Shown: positions 51,119 through 63,300 of the stretch, piece by piece
Numbering within the stretch: the first letter of the stretch is position 1
Layout of the letters: each line of letters opens with the position of its first letter
NCBI GenBank assembly: GCA_963281255.1
Contig: OY725497.1
Location: 2,666,001 to 2,730,000 of the forward strand
DNA from: Aphrocallistes beatrix
Taxonomy: Eukaryota > Porifera > Hexactinellida > Sceptrulophora > Aphrocallistidae
Reading direction: 5' to 3'
Length of the DNA: 64,000 nucleotides
Notes under the pieces: model-generated
Seen by the model: the letters and a program-made list of their open reading frames with translations, nothing else
Databases searched by the model: none
What the model was told of the DNA's origin: nothing
Translations under genes and position numbers: made by a program

Positions 51119-52380
51119 CAGTGGCGTGGCCAGGTGAAAAAATTTGGGGCGGCCTCAAGATCATGTGACAAACTTTATGGGGGTTCTAATTTTTAACACA
51201 TTATGTAGCATGCCGCATGAAATACAATTAACATAACATATATGCCATCAGGTTCGCAAATTGTGAGCGATATTAGTTTGGTTATCATGAATTTTTTATG
51301 AACTTGTATGAGCAAACTACAAGTATTTTGTTCCATGAACCAGTTCATATAGGTACGTAGATTTCTATTATATTGAGTTCGCTTATCAAAAAGTCAACAA
51401 AATTTTGGTCTCTTGATTCTTGAATGTTCACAATTAGTGAACTTAAGTCTGTGTACTACATAATAATCAGTAAATATACTACAAATAATAACTCTCAATG
51501 CATAAAGCATGAATTTGCCTTCTTCCAATTACGAAAGCCTATCTTGACAAAAGTTTGCTCTATGTGTCCAGATTGACAAGGAAACAATCTACATAGAAAG
51601 CAATAAACTGCATCACGCTGGACCGAATATTCCATATGTTTGTAGAGTTCATACCATTTCGAACCAAATGAGCGTAGCTTCTTATTAATAATAGTTTTTG
51701 GAAATGAAGGTAGCCGCGGCTGGATGGGACTGTCTGTGCGACTTTGGGCTATGTCTGATGGATATTCTTCATTATATTTTGGTTGTTCATTGTCTGTCAA
51801 TATTGTTGAGGTCAATGAGGACTTGAGGCTTCGTATTTCTTGTTGTGGCAATTCGGGGCATATTGGTTCTTTACATTGTGAGCATTCTTCTTGTATTCTT
51901 TTGTAATTATTTGGTGTAAATTCGAGCATTGACCTTTGACGCTTCATGATAACCTGAAATCTTTAGTCGAAGCTAGCGTTGTGCAAAAGTAGTACAAGGT
52001 ATTGGAGGTTACTAGTATATCAGGATAGGATTAGTGGAATTAACAATAATAATAAACGTTATATTGGATTTCTTACTTAATAGACAGTTGGTTTAACGCC
52101 AAAATCTCAAGTGTGCGAGGTTTTACAATGAATAGATGAACTCGTGTATGAAGCTAACAAGACATAACAAACAATTATGTTCATGTAAGTGTAAATAATA
52201 GATTACCTTACCAAATCAATATACGTACAACATATTCGTGTTCAGAATAAGGAATAACTCCCCTCGAATAAACGCCACATATATGCCGACTTGAAAGAGT
52301 GTAGTAGGATAAATTAGTAAATTGTAAAAATTTTGGGGAGGCTTAGGACTCCCCAGGCCCCCCCCATAGCCACGCCACTG
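51119..52380. mobile_element. hAT element, TIR CAGTGGCGTGGC
   Basis: CAGTGGCGTGGCCAGG at the left and 'TAGCCACGCCACTG' at the right are inverted. The flanking 8 bp do not match clearly. It contains one transposase-like exon (51495-51947). Confidence 0.75.
51495..51947 (-). pseudogene. hAT transposase N-terminal exon (TTF zinc finger)
   Basis: The 150-residue frame has a Cys motif 'CSQCKEPIC' near the start and, at about 95-150, 'KWYELYKHMEYSVQRDAVYC' with 'FLCRLFPCQ' and 'GFRNWKKAN'. This is the TTF-type zinc finger of ZMYM1-like hAT transposases. It ends after 'CFMH', and the catalytic part is missing, so the host element is a deletion derivative. It resembles the remnant at 1755-2023 in domain but not in detail. 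Confidence 0.65.
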
Positions 52381-52638
52381 AAATTTGGAAAGATCTTGAA
52401 TCCCGGGATTAGAAAAATATCAATCCCGAAATCCCGGGATTGAGAAATTTGGCCGGGATTGGAATCCCTACTTGGGTGGCTCGTCATTTAAAGTTCCATT
52501 GTATTGAATCAATTGAATCAAATTGTATTCGGTTGGTTGCACATAGCAAGCATGTTGTTGTTGAATAGGAAATCATTATATTGCCGAAAGGATATATTAA
52601 AATTTTACTTTTTTTAGTTTTGCGGTTTTTACCTTCGA

Positions 52639-52694
52639 TCCTTACTATTAAAACTCGATTAATGTGTGTGCATGTATATACATATATATACATA
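52639..52694 (+). mobile_element. Helitron 5' end facing a reversed core
   Basis: TCCTTACTATTAAAACTCG plus an AT-rich tail, directly followed by CAAGCGCG, the 3' end of a minus-oriented copy. Confidence 0.75.
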
Positions 52695-53185
52695 CAAGCG
52701 CGCTTCGCTTGCTTGCGCTGCGCGGATGGCGGACACTTTGTGTCCGCCGGAGGCGCCCTTTGGGCGCCTGGGGTCACATTGATTAATTATAAGGGAGATA
52801 ACATCTCGAAATAGGTCTGTCCTACAGTTATAATCGATATTGCACGAAAAATCGCCAAATTAGTCAACTTTTAAAATTTTGATGCGTAATGATGACGTCA
52901 TAACAGAGCGATGGGTCATCATTTTTGAGGATAGTTACATCATATGTGAGATATATTAATATACACATTCTATCAAAATTTCAGCTTTCTATCGCCTAAA
53001 ATGGCGGAGTTATGGTCGAAAAACTGAAATTTCTAATTATAAAAAAGGTGACAATGACGTCATAATTCATGATGAGTCGACATTTTGGTCTGAGCTCAGA
53101 ACTTACTGGAGCCATAGCCAAAAGACTCCCACATGCCAAAAATCAGCTTTCTGTTCCTGGTAGTTTCTTCAGTCAATTCGTTACA
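52695..53185 (-). mobile_element. Helitron family A, copy 10 (core and 3' end)
   Basis: On the minus strand the core runs from TCTGTAACGAATTGACTGAAG to CGCTTG. It shares the uncommon words ACTACCAGGAACAGAAAGC with copy 12 (54359-54849), so the two are a recent inverted pair. Both TGACGTCA sites are intact. Confidence 0.85.
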
Positions 53186-53195
53186 GAGATATATA

Positions 53196-53247
53196 TCCTT
53201 GCTATTAAAACTCGATTAATGTGTATACGTATGTGTATATGTGTATA
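53196..53247 (+). mobile_element. solo Helitron 5' end
   Basis: TCCTTGCTATTAAAACTCG with a GTGTATAC-rich tail. The next element, a pogo-like MITE, is inserted in this tail. Confidence 0.75.
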
Positions 53248-53770
53248 CAGTAGAACCTCTATAAGTGGGGGAGGTTGGGCCGTATAGCATGATGATACTC
53301 CCCCATTCCCCACTTATGATTCCAATTGTAATATTCCCATAAAACAAGCTTGCCTTAGTATTACTATGAGAATTCTCTATTCTACTTACCCTAAAATTTA
53401 TTATTACTTTCTTACGATTTTTTAATGGTTTATTAAGGGTGTAATGATATGAGAAAGGGTTGATTTGTGAGGCACGAAATTTCCAGCAAATGGTATAGCA
53501 CAATCCCAAGTTCCGATTCATCTGTGAACGGTTGTTTTGATTAATATCCAATTTCGCATAGAAAAACTCCTATCATATTCCCCACATATAGAGGTTAATC
53601 TTAGTGTCGTGAGGTATTATTAGCCTAAAAGTCACCCCCATTCCCCGCATAATGGCACTTCCCCACTTATGGAGGTTTATCTGTATGGAAATGAGCAAAG
53701 ATGTCAAAAAATTGCCCCATTTATAGAGGTCCCCCCACATATAGAGACCCCACTTATAGAGGTTCTACTG
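53248..53770. mobile_element. 523-bp pogo-like element
   Basis: CAGTAGAACCTCTATAAGTG and 'ACTTATAGAGGTTCTACTG' are inverted and flanked by TA. It contains the same GAGGTTCA-type segments as 890-1166 and 26491-26796. It is the most compact complete member of that family here. Confidence 0.88.
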
Positions 53771-53785
53771 TATATAGTTACTATA

Positions 53786-54316
53786 TCCTTACTATTAAAA
53801 CTCGATTATTGTTTATATATATCTGTAACGAATTGATTGAAGAAACTGCCGGGCGCAGAAGGCTGATTTTTGGCATGTGGGAGTCTTTTGGCTATGGCTC
53901 CAGTAAGTTCTGAGTTCAGAGCAAAATGTCGACTCATCATGGAATTATGACGTCATTGTCACATTTTTAAAAGTTAAGCAAAACAGTTATTCGGGCATAA
54001 CTCAGCTATTATAGGGGATAGAAGGCTGAAATTTTAATAGAATCTGTATACTAACATACCTCACATATGATGCGACTTTCATCAAAAAATGATGACTCAT
54101 CACTTTGTTATGACGTCATCATTACGCCTCAAAAATTTTAAAATTGACAAATTTGGTGATTTTTCGAGTGAAATCGATTTTAACACTAAGATGGACTTAT
54201 TTAGAGATGTTATCTCCCTTATAATTAACCAATGTGACCCCAGGCGACCGAAGGGAGCCTCCGGCGGACACGAAGTGTCCGCCAGCCGCGCAGCGCAAGC
54301 AAGCGAAGCGCGCTTG
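53786..54316 (+). mobile_element. Helitron family A, copy 11 (complete, 531 bp)
   Basis: The 5' terminus TCCTTACTATTAAAACTCG comes after an A, and the 3' end CGAAGCGCGCTTG comes before a T. It includes both TGACGTCA sites, the TGACTCA site, and the hairpins. It is the closest relative of copy 6 in the window. Confidence 0.92.
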
Positions 54317-54356
54317 TATACACATATACACATTAATCGAGTTTTAATAGCAAGGA
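54317..54356 (-). mobile_element. solo Helitron 5' end, inverted
   Basis: On the minus strand this reads TCCTTGCTATTAAAACTCG plus AT tail, lying between the 3' end of copy 11 and the core of copy 12. Confidence 0.75.
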
Positions 54357-54358
54357 TA

Positions 54359-54849
54359 TATATCTCTGTAACGAATTGACTGAAGAAACTACCAGGAACA
54401 GAAAGCTGATTTTTGGCATGTGGGAGTCTTTTGGCTATGGCTCCAGTAAGTTCTGAGCTCAGACCAAAATGTCGACTCATCATGGAATTATGACGTCATT
54501 GTCACCTTTGTATAATTAAAAAGTTCAGTTTTTCGACAATAACTCAGCCATTTTAGGTGATAGAAGGCTGAAATTTTAATAGAATATGTATATTAATATA
54601 TCTCACATATGATGCTACTATCATTAAAAAATGATGACTCATCACTCTTATGACGTCATCATTACGCATCAAATTTTTAAAAATACGACAAATTTGGTGA
54701 TTTTTCGTGTGATATCGATTATAACAGTAAGACTAAGACAGACGTATTTAGAGATGTTATCTCCCATATAACTAAATGATGGTAACCACAGGAACCCAAA
54801 GGGCGCCTCCGGCGGACACAAAGTGTCCTCTAGCCGCGAAGCGCGCTTG
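54359..54849 (+). mobile_element. Helitron family A, copy 12 (core and 3' end)
   Basis: The core starts at TCTCTGTAACGAATTGACTG. A short deletion in the 3' hairpin region (GTGTCCTCTAGCCGCGAAGC) shortens the end, which still finishes GCGCGCTTG. Confidence 0.8.
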
Positions 54850-55026
54850 TTTATACTGAAATTGCTTGATATTGTTAATTACTTTATATTGGCTCTTTTC
54901 AGTATACTTGATTCTCATGATCTATACTAACATTTAATCTTTCATCAGGTCGAGTTTAGTCAAGTATTTTGTTCCAATTATTGAATAGCTTTCTCTAGTT
55001 ATTTTTTATCAAATGGCTAACGTTTC
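54850..55026. other. unassigned sequence upstream of CXC-family fragment
   Basis: AT-rich. It may be flank of the degenerate gene fragment that follows. Confidence 0.25.
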
Positions 55027-55287
55027 ATGCTGATAGATCCTGCTCATTTTAGCCGGTCAAAGCAACCTTATACTTTTACATCCACCACTAACTGGGAGTT
55101 GTGTGTATTGTGCCAGAAAAATAACGACAATCCCCTGCCGTCTCCATGGAGAAATACTAATCCAAATGTTAGAAGTGGATATAATTCTCTAGCAGCCAAA
55201 CTAAATGAATTTGAGAATGAAGAGTGCTTGCCTATGGATATTGACCTTAAAAGGCTCCTTGTTCTGCATCGAGTCTCAGGTAGATGA
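55027..55287 (+). pseudogene. N-terminal fragment of the nuclease-CXC gene family
   Basis: The 86-residue frame contains 'TNWELCVLCQKNNDNPLPSP' and 'GYNSLAAKLNEFENE'. The W-x-L-C-x-x-C-Q-K pattern matches the N-terminal Cys domain of the broken gene at 22062-23689 ('DWKLCLICQK'). No core or CXC part follows, so only the N-terminus is present. Confidence 0.5.
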
Positions 55288-56604
55288 CTGCCATTGACTG
55301 AACTAGGTAGAACCACAAAGTCAAAACCAATATATATTTAAGTGCAAGTAAAGCTTCTTAACTCGAAGTTATTAATACATTGACCATATCCAATTAGTGG
55401 AGAATACGATTTTTAAACAGCATTACCATATATCAAATGGTGTGAAAACCGCAAACGCAAAAAAACCCAGTCAAATTTACATAAGTTTAGGATAGCCTTT
55501 CGAACTCAGTATGCATGATTTCATATTCAAAGATAGTATATTTACCATATCTAACTAGAACCAAATTCGAGTTTTAAGTAGTATTGCCATATATGGAAGG
55601 TGTGTAAAATTAAAATAGGCAGCAAAGCCAAAATACTCACTTTTGGAAGTGGGTCCTGATCTTTAAATGAAACTTATGTTGCATATAATTATTGCACCAA
55701 ATTTCATGTTTGTACCATAAAATGCACAATTCTTTCGCTACTCTGCTGCACTAGCAAGTGAGGTCGAAGATCTAAGCGAAATTATCATACCTCGCCACGC
55801 GCCGAGATAGGTGACAAATTGTGCAGACCAATGAAATTCGACTACGTATTTTATAATCAGATGAATTGAAACTAAATAATTGTGTCTATACATTTGCAGT
55901 GCATACAATTGAAGGGACTATTTTAGTTGGGGCGTGAAACTCCAAAATAAGCCATACATGGAAAGAGTTTTGTATCATTGGGACAATTTTTGATAAAACA
56001 ACACATACAAAACCCACTTGCCGACTTCCCCGAATAAGCGCCGGAGGGTTAGATAAGATGCGAACATTTTAAGATAGGTAAACCATTTGTTAACGCTAGT
56101 TATATTTGTGATTACTCTTAGTGATTAGTAATGAGACTGGAAATCGTTTATCTATTCCAAAATGCGACTGGTATTCAACCGATACGGCGCTTTAAATTTT
56201 TGAGCTCCAGGTTTTTGAGCACGAAAAAAACAAGCGCCGGGGGTTTAAGGTGCACGCAAAAAATTAGCGCCGGGGCGCAAATTCTGGTAAAGACGGTAGA
56301 GACGCTTTGGGAAAAGATCGTTTTTGACATCAGTGTCTGATAGCAATCGCCGGTATTCCCCTGTCAATATCATCATTAGTCAGAATTTTAAAGCTGTCAC
56401 TTGTTAGAATTTGCAGTGTCTACTGTGCTACACTATAGTGTATAACTCAGATACCCGTTGGACCTATTCCAGAGGAAAAATTGGTCCTATTCAGCATACT
56501 CATCTCAAATTCTGACACTACTTATGGAAAAACTCACTCTGAAAAATGACAACATCCCAAACTATTTTATTGTTTGTTTGTGTATACATATTATATATAT
56601 ATAT
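55288..56604. other. repeat-derived intergenic sequence
   Basis: 55600-55740 recurs inverted at about 50130-50270. 55750-55830 ('GAAGATCTAAGCGAAAT', 'GCCGAGATAGGTGACAAAT') matches the Helitron B body at about 10710-10755. The remainder, including a short frame at 56131-56340, has no recognisable domain. Confidence 0.4.
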
Positions 56605-57096
56605 GTAACAAATTGATTGAAGAAACTGCCTGGTACAGAAAGCTGATTTTAGGCATGTGGGAGTCTTTTGGCTATGGCTCCACTAAGTTCTGAGCTCAGA
56701 GCAAAATGTCGACTCATCATGGAATTATGACGTCATTGTCACATTTTTAAAAGTTAAGCAATACAGTTATTCGAGCATAACTTAGCCATTATAGGAGATA
56801 GAAGGCTGAAATTTTAATATAATGTGTATATTAATATATCTCACATATGATGCAACTATCATCAAAAAATGATGACTCATCACTCTGTTATGACGTCATC
56901 ATTACGCATCAAATTTTTAAAAATTGACAAATTTGGTGATTTTTCGTGCGATATCGATTATAACAGTAGGACATGCGTATTTAGGGATGTTATCTCCCAT
57001 ATAATTAATCAATGTGACACCAGGCGCCCGCAGGGCGCCTCCGGCGGACACAAAGTGTCCGCCAGCCGCGCAGCGCAAGCAAGCGAAGCGCGCTTG
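56605..57096 (+). mobile_element. Helitron family A, copy 13
   Basis: The core from GTAACAAATTGATTGAAG to CGAAGCGCGCTTG has two TGACGTCA sites and a perfect GGCGCCC / GGGCGCC hairpin. The 5' terminus is absent. It lies 270 bp beyond the stop codon of the kinesin gene, in or near its 3' untranslated region. Confidence 0.85.
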
Positions 57097-57365
57097 TTAA
57101 TATTAAGTACCAATTAATCAACATCCTATCGGTCTCTAATAAATAATAGTATATTCAAACTACCACACAACAAAAAGGGTTTCCTTAGCCTGATATTTAC
57201 AACACTTCTTGATCCAATGAACTACACATTTAGTGGACACATTTTTAAAATGTACAAAAAAGATGAATTTAAAAAGAAGGTAATACTTATATAATGTGTT
57301 TGTTGGATTGGAGTGCAAAGATAAAAATTTCCGAGCTTTCCAAAATTAAGCTTAGAATTGTAAGG

Positions 57366-60300
57366 CTAAGAGGAAAGTAGATTGTTATTGCTGTTTATTT
57401 TATTCATACTTTTTTTCGATACCATGGCGCCAGAAGTAAGGGGGTCCAGGGCATAGATCCAGCCATCAAAATCCTGCGTTTTACAGAGAAACCCACGGTA
57501 TTTCGTGCAGAGTGAGAAAACAGTGGCGCCAGTCTGTGCGTCTAGTTGGTCCTGGTTGAACTGAAGTTTAGCTGTGGCCAGATTAATGAAGTCTCGCTCA
57601 ATGGGATCTTTGTCGTTATAGTAGAGGTAGATGTAAGGCCTTTTCAGGACGGCGTAAAATTTCCTCCAGAGACCTTCATACTCAGAGAGCTGGATAAAGC
57701 CGCGCTTTACGGCGGTATTCGACTTCTTGTGGGAGATATCATGTACGAGAGGGACACAGCGGCGTTGCGGGGTTTCACTTCTGGCGCCATACATATCTGA
57801 GTGAGGGTGCTTTAGAAGGTCCTCCACAGTTAAGTTGTCCTGCAGGAAGGGGCTGATCTGGAACTTCCAGAGGTAGAGGCATTTGATTAGTAACTCATCT
57901 TCTGAGTAACTCAAACTTTCATTCTTGCCAGTGCTCACTCTCTCCCGAATAGAGAGCACGTGTTTAGCTCGTTCCACCTGTTCAATCTCTCTCAGCCGCT
58001 TCACCTGGTTCTGATGCTCCTGGATGAGGGAAATTCCTCTCGGCTGCCAACCTTTTAGATTCTCTTCCCCTCTTACGTATACGGACTGGTTATCCAAGAG
58101 AGCGTTTCTCTTCCGCGAGTTCGCCTCAGTCGATCTTTGGAGAGCCACCTCATATAGTCCCACCACGCAGTTATTCTCAGGACGATGTTGCGGGGGGAAT
58201 ATAGAATCCCAGAAGCGGAATCCGCCGCTCTTTTGCAGTCTATTCGTGATTTGCAGGCTGAAGTTAATAGTAAAGCAGGCTGGCTGGGTACAATTCTCCA
58301 TCTCTATATACACCGACATGGTAGCGTGCACTAGCATGTTAGTAGGTGTACTCATATTGAGGAGTTTGGTGTGGTGCAAGGAGGTATCCCAGGCGGCTTG
58401 TATCCGGAACACAGTGCGACTGTCATTGTTAAGGTCGATGAAATCAGCCGAGGAGACGTTGAGCGTGAGCGAGGAATCTTCCTCTTCTTGGCTGGGCTTG
58501 AGCTGGTGACGAATCCTACCGACTACCACCTCCTTCACCTATCACATAATGGAAGCAATAAATACATTGATCAAGACACGGCCTCCCAGGTCATATGTAG
58601 CAAACTACCTTCTTCATTTTGAGTTCTATGTTACTGTCATAAACAAATGACAGTACAAGTCTCCGTTGTAGTCCCTGCTGCAGCAAGAAAAAGCTCCCAT
58701 TCGTCTCCCGCACATGCGTCACAGGAACAGGAATATAGTCTCCTTGCAGGTTGAGCTCGCAGATCTGTAGATTCATGATGACGTCATACCTAGCCACCGG
58801 CTGGGCTGAGCTGACATTCTGGTAGGGGACAGTCAGTAAAGATCTCGAAGGAACAGAGGACTTGACAGGAGGAATTGTATGACTATTGCGACGGTCGCCC
58901 TGGAACTCATACTGATCAGCAGCAGTGCTCTCGAAATGTAACGGATGTTGTTCGTAGTGCCCAAACACCTCAATCATGAATCCTCGATTCTTGATGTAGT
59001 CCAAGAAAGGTAGTGTAACCTTGAATAAAACACTGATAAGTTAGGACTGTCAAAAGTGTGTCATAATATTGTAGATGTTAAGCAGTGGCGTAGCCAAGAT
59101 TTAACCTGTGGTAGTTCGCTGTCACGCTGAAGTGGTGCATATATGTGGCATCGTTAACAAGCCTCTCAACTCTCCATTCTCGTAGTGCCACACAATTTAA
59201 GACAAAATGTTAGGATCTCACTGCATAACCCTTCAATTCTAACGATTTCTATGGCAATGCATGTCTAAATGTTTATGTGCGCATCACCTTAGCTTGGCTA
59301 TGCCTCTGATGTTAGTAAGAAAGAAATGGCTCGAGAAATGATTGGCAGATTTTTAAATTCACATTTTTGGATGTGGAAAATGGTGCATCTACCCAACATC
59401 TACAATCAAGAGTGGCTCACCTTGATCCTAAAAACGTGCACATGATTTACTTCACAGCACTGGCCGTCATTCGAGTAGAGCATGGATGAATAGGGCTCCT
59501 GGTTCTCGTACAGGAACCGGTTCTGTAGCAGCACACTGGCGCAGTTCTTATCCAGGTTCTTCACTCGCAGCACTTTCACTTTCATTTTTATATACTTGCC
59601 AATTTTGAGGTGAGGTGCAGATATCCTGTTGGGCTCGAAGTAGGAGGATGTCTCAGAGAAATAGTCGGAGGAAGACATGGTCTCTGACCCCTCTCTGCTG
59701 GGGTCTTCTCCGTCGAGCTGACCGGTTGGCAGACTGGGATCATTCCTTAGTGCTGATAGCTCATTGAGTGGGGGCTGTTGTAGACGAGTAGGGGACACGA
59801 GGTCCTCCAGCTGGATAGAGAGGTCCGGTTGAGGTTTGGGTTCATTCATCGGTGTGGAAGCTGGAGAAGTGAGAATTTCAAGATTGCCCTTAGGCTGAGG
59901 CTCTGTAAGGAGAGTGCTGGAGTGTTCTAGGGGATGGTGACTAGCATTAGGTTGCATAGGCACAATGGGAGTCACCCCTTCATCTTCTTCTTTGGAATCT
60001 AATCACGAAAAAATAAACGTATAATTTATGAGCCTAGTATTTGGATTAGAGTAAAGGCACTTACGGGTGACGCCATTCTTGATGTTATCTAAAGAAAAAC
60101 TGAGAGAGTCCCCCCTCAGCATCTCTGCAGAGTGAACAGAATTGCAGCTGCCCTTCTCACTCACTGAGAACCTGTCCTCTTCGTTCAGCTGTCTGATCTC
60201 GCGAGCCGAGGAGGTCATTCTGAGAGCGTTCTCTCCCGTGAAATAGTCGGAGGGGTCGCTCACCTCGCGCGGACTTATGACGAGATCCGATGAGGACTGT

Positions 60301-63300
60301 TTAGGCTCACTCGACTGAATACGGCTCATGCGCTTCTTACGAGTGGGAGGAACATCCTTCTGGTTGTGAGACTGAGATCTACCTAGTAACCTGGGAGGAG
60401 AGCTGAGCTTGGGCCGCTCTATGATCTCAGAAAGCTTGTCAGGTGAGAGGTAGCATTGCTCGATGAGGTCGCTCTGTCTGTAAGGATACACAGGAATGTC
60501 TTTAGGGTACCAAACTGAGTCACTTTTCTCAAATGCTACTGTTGTAGCCTTTATATCCTTAGTCTAAAGATGCAAAGTACAGATTAGAATAAACAAAATG
60601 CAATCTGCAAATTAGCAAGGAAATGAGTAAAGTACAGAATGTGCTACCTCTCCATCTTCTTCACACAGTTCTACGAGGACGTCTATATGTCCCACCACAT
60701 TTCCTCTGTCGGTCACAATGGCTACGGTCTGCTCCAGGGAGATAGGAAGGAGCAGGTGGGTTAGATAGATGTAGCTACGCCCTATCAGGCTATACCAGGG
60801 GTTCCTGTCAAAGAAAGGATTATTGCCACTCCCCGCATTAATAGGATCCTTTCCGCGGTCATCCAAGTTACACGCCTGGAAAGAGAATAATGGCTAAGAT
60901 TCACTATTCCCAATAAATCAATTTCTATATGGGAAGCATACCTTGATTAGAGGACTGATTGTTTCTAGCTTCGCAAACGCTTCGTACATCTCCTGCATAG
61001 CGATCATTCTCTGTCTCAATTTCTCAAGAGACCAGATATGAGTCACTCCGCACCTTGCATCAGACACCTCCACAGCCACGATCGTCTTCCTGAGAGAGGC
61101 GCTGTCCGCTGCGGAGAGGGAAGTGGATTCTGATTCTTCTGTCTCACAGTCCAGACCAAGTGCCAAGGTCTCCGGAAGGTGTGCATATGGACAATCAGTC
61201 AGAAGAATGAACTGGAATGCGACCTGAGAACAGAGATTTGATAATACACATTTAAGTGTTCACTTGAAAACCCATAACAAGTTATTGTCATTGGAATTTG
61301 GTAGTATGAAGCGACTCAGTGCACTTGTTATGGCTGTTGTTTACGCTATGCACTATGCAGTCATACTCGTGAACGAATGAACTATCTTTGTTAGATTATG
61401 GTCAGTACGATATAGGTACCTGTTGTCTCAATTCTACAGAAATTGCATTGGCCTCTTTGAGAAGAACTGCATTGTCAAACAAAGATTCTCGTATCTGATT
61501 GTATCTGTAATCTTTCCACTTTCCCAAGCACTTGGCAAGGCTATCACGCTGTTCATCTTGCAAAATAGGTTCTTCCTCTGAATCTTCATTTACGGGGGAG
61601 GAGCCAGCAGAATTCACTGACTAGAAGGAAAGGCGAATAAGTAACGTATTGAATGTCAGTGCATGCATTTCATGACGGCGCTAGTCCAAACAATTAGTCA
61701 ACAGCATACTTGTACACCTGAATGATTGCGTATTTCTTAAAACATTTCAATTTTCACAACGTACGCGGCGTAGTAGAAAGAATTAAATGAGGAACGAATA
61801 ATGATAAATTGTCAAAATCGTGTTTACCATAAAGATTACGTTTTCGGATTTCTAGAGTGTAATTTCACGTAAGCATTATATTATAATTAAATAATAGAAA
61901 GTATAACAGTCCCGCCCAGATGGCTAGAAAAGATTGAATTCGTTAAATATTAAAAACATCTAATAATTTAAACAAACTTGATTCCAATAAATTCGGTTTG
62001 CAATCATTCAGCACATATTATTAACTTAGAGCACTAATTATTAAACATAAAGGTACAAAAATATGATTGTATTAGAAATAATCTGAATTGAGATGTTATC
62101 ATATTAGTTTGAATCATTTGATGTTGCAATGGTATCTTAGCTCTGAGCCATTAAGAGATATATGTAACATCCTAGTACTTCCACCAACTAATGATCTAAT
62201 GAATGAGATGAAGTTCATCATTACAACCTTCTAGTAAAATAAGATCAGGTTAATGGAAATTAGAGACTATTTTGGTCTCAAAAAGGTTTAGAAATGCTTT
62301 AAGAGTCAAATTAAGATTGTAATTCAATAATGTGGTTTATTTTAATTAGTATCAACCCTTCATTCAAGTGCTGTGATATCAACGGTAGCAACATTTCCTA
62401 TTACCGCGAGAAACGCGACACGTGAAGCAACAAAAATGGATGTAAAGAATTCACAGATTTTTAGGAAGTCAGTAGAGTTCAGAGGTTCGGCACGACTTCC
62501 CGTCTGCTGTTCCGAGCAGACATAAATTTAATTTAGGCTAGCATAAGACTTATTCGTAGTTACTAAGTTTAGTTTCCACAATGTTATTATTGTAAATTTC
62601 AGGGTACAAAGTATTACGAACTTCAGTGAACTCGCAATTGCAACTTATGCTGAAAAACAAGATTTTTCAGGTGATAGATGAACTTAATAGAAATGTAACA
62701 ACAAAGCAATCGAACCTGTGTATCCATCAGCTCGTCGTACAAATGCTTATAGACTTCAGCCTGTTTTTTCTGCTCATCCAACTCGTTTCTAGCTCCGTCA
62801 AGCTCCTTCTTCATCAGGGCGGTTTGCTCTTCCACCATTTCCTTGGCAATCTGCTCTCCTTGCATCCTTACCAACTCGTCCTGTGCATAACCATAGTCGC
62901 ATGTGGTCATCATGGAGACCATGGAGGAGGGGGTGGAGGAACGCTCTCCCTCGTTGTTTGAGAAGTAGTCGCTAGAGGGAGAGGAGGGCCTGTAGTAGGG
63001 ATCCAGCATATCTTCGGGTTGATGATTGGGATTCCAGTTGCCAGTTGAGGAACCATGAGATCTGCGCGATTTCTGTACATTTTTCTGATTCAAAGTATAA
63101 TCTGCCTTTGCGCTAGAATCCAAGAAAGTAAGCACTGAAGAACGGTGCTTCTTGGCTTCCTAAAAGAAATAACAATTAAAATGTATATTTCTGAATAAGC
63201 AAGTACTATACTTGGAAAGTATGGCACTTAGTTACCATCACAAACCTCAGGATTGTTAAATCTGAATACGTGGTGTACCCCCAGTATCACACGGGATCCC

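Larger units (their letters stand above)
50643..52470. mobile_element. hAT element with ATCCCGGGAT arrays and 8-bp target duplication
   Basis: 'TAGGGGTTACAATCCCGG' and 'CCGGGATTGGAATCCCTA' are inverted ends. CTTGGGTG occurs at 50635-50642 and 52471-52478. Subterminal regions repeat the palindrome ATCCCGGGAT many times. A second hAT sits inside at 51119-52380. Confidence 0.88.
50491..52501. mobile_element. pogo-like element hosting a hAT pair
   Basis: CAGTAGAACCTACTAGTAC at the left and 'AAAGTTCCATTG' at the right are weakly inverted. TA lies before the left end. The interior is taken up by the hAT element at 50643-52470. The right end is diverged, so the boundary is less sure than for other pogo-like copies. 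Confidence 0.5.

Noticed and set aside
51111..52388. 8-bp target duplication of the CAGTGGCG hAT element
   Set aside because: The flanks ATTGGAAA and AAATTTGG do not match well enough to claim one.
58024..58509. 161-residue plus-strand frame
   Set aside because: It is antisense to a conserved kinesin exon whose PH domain and splice phases are clear.
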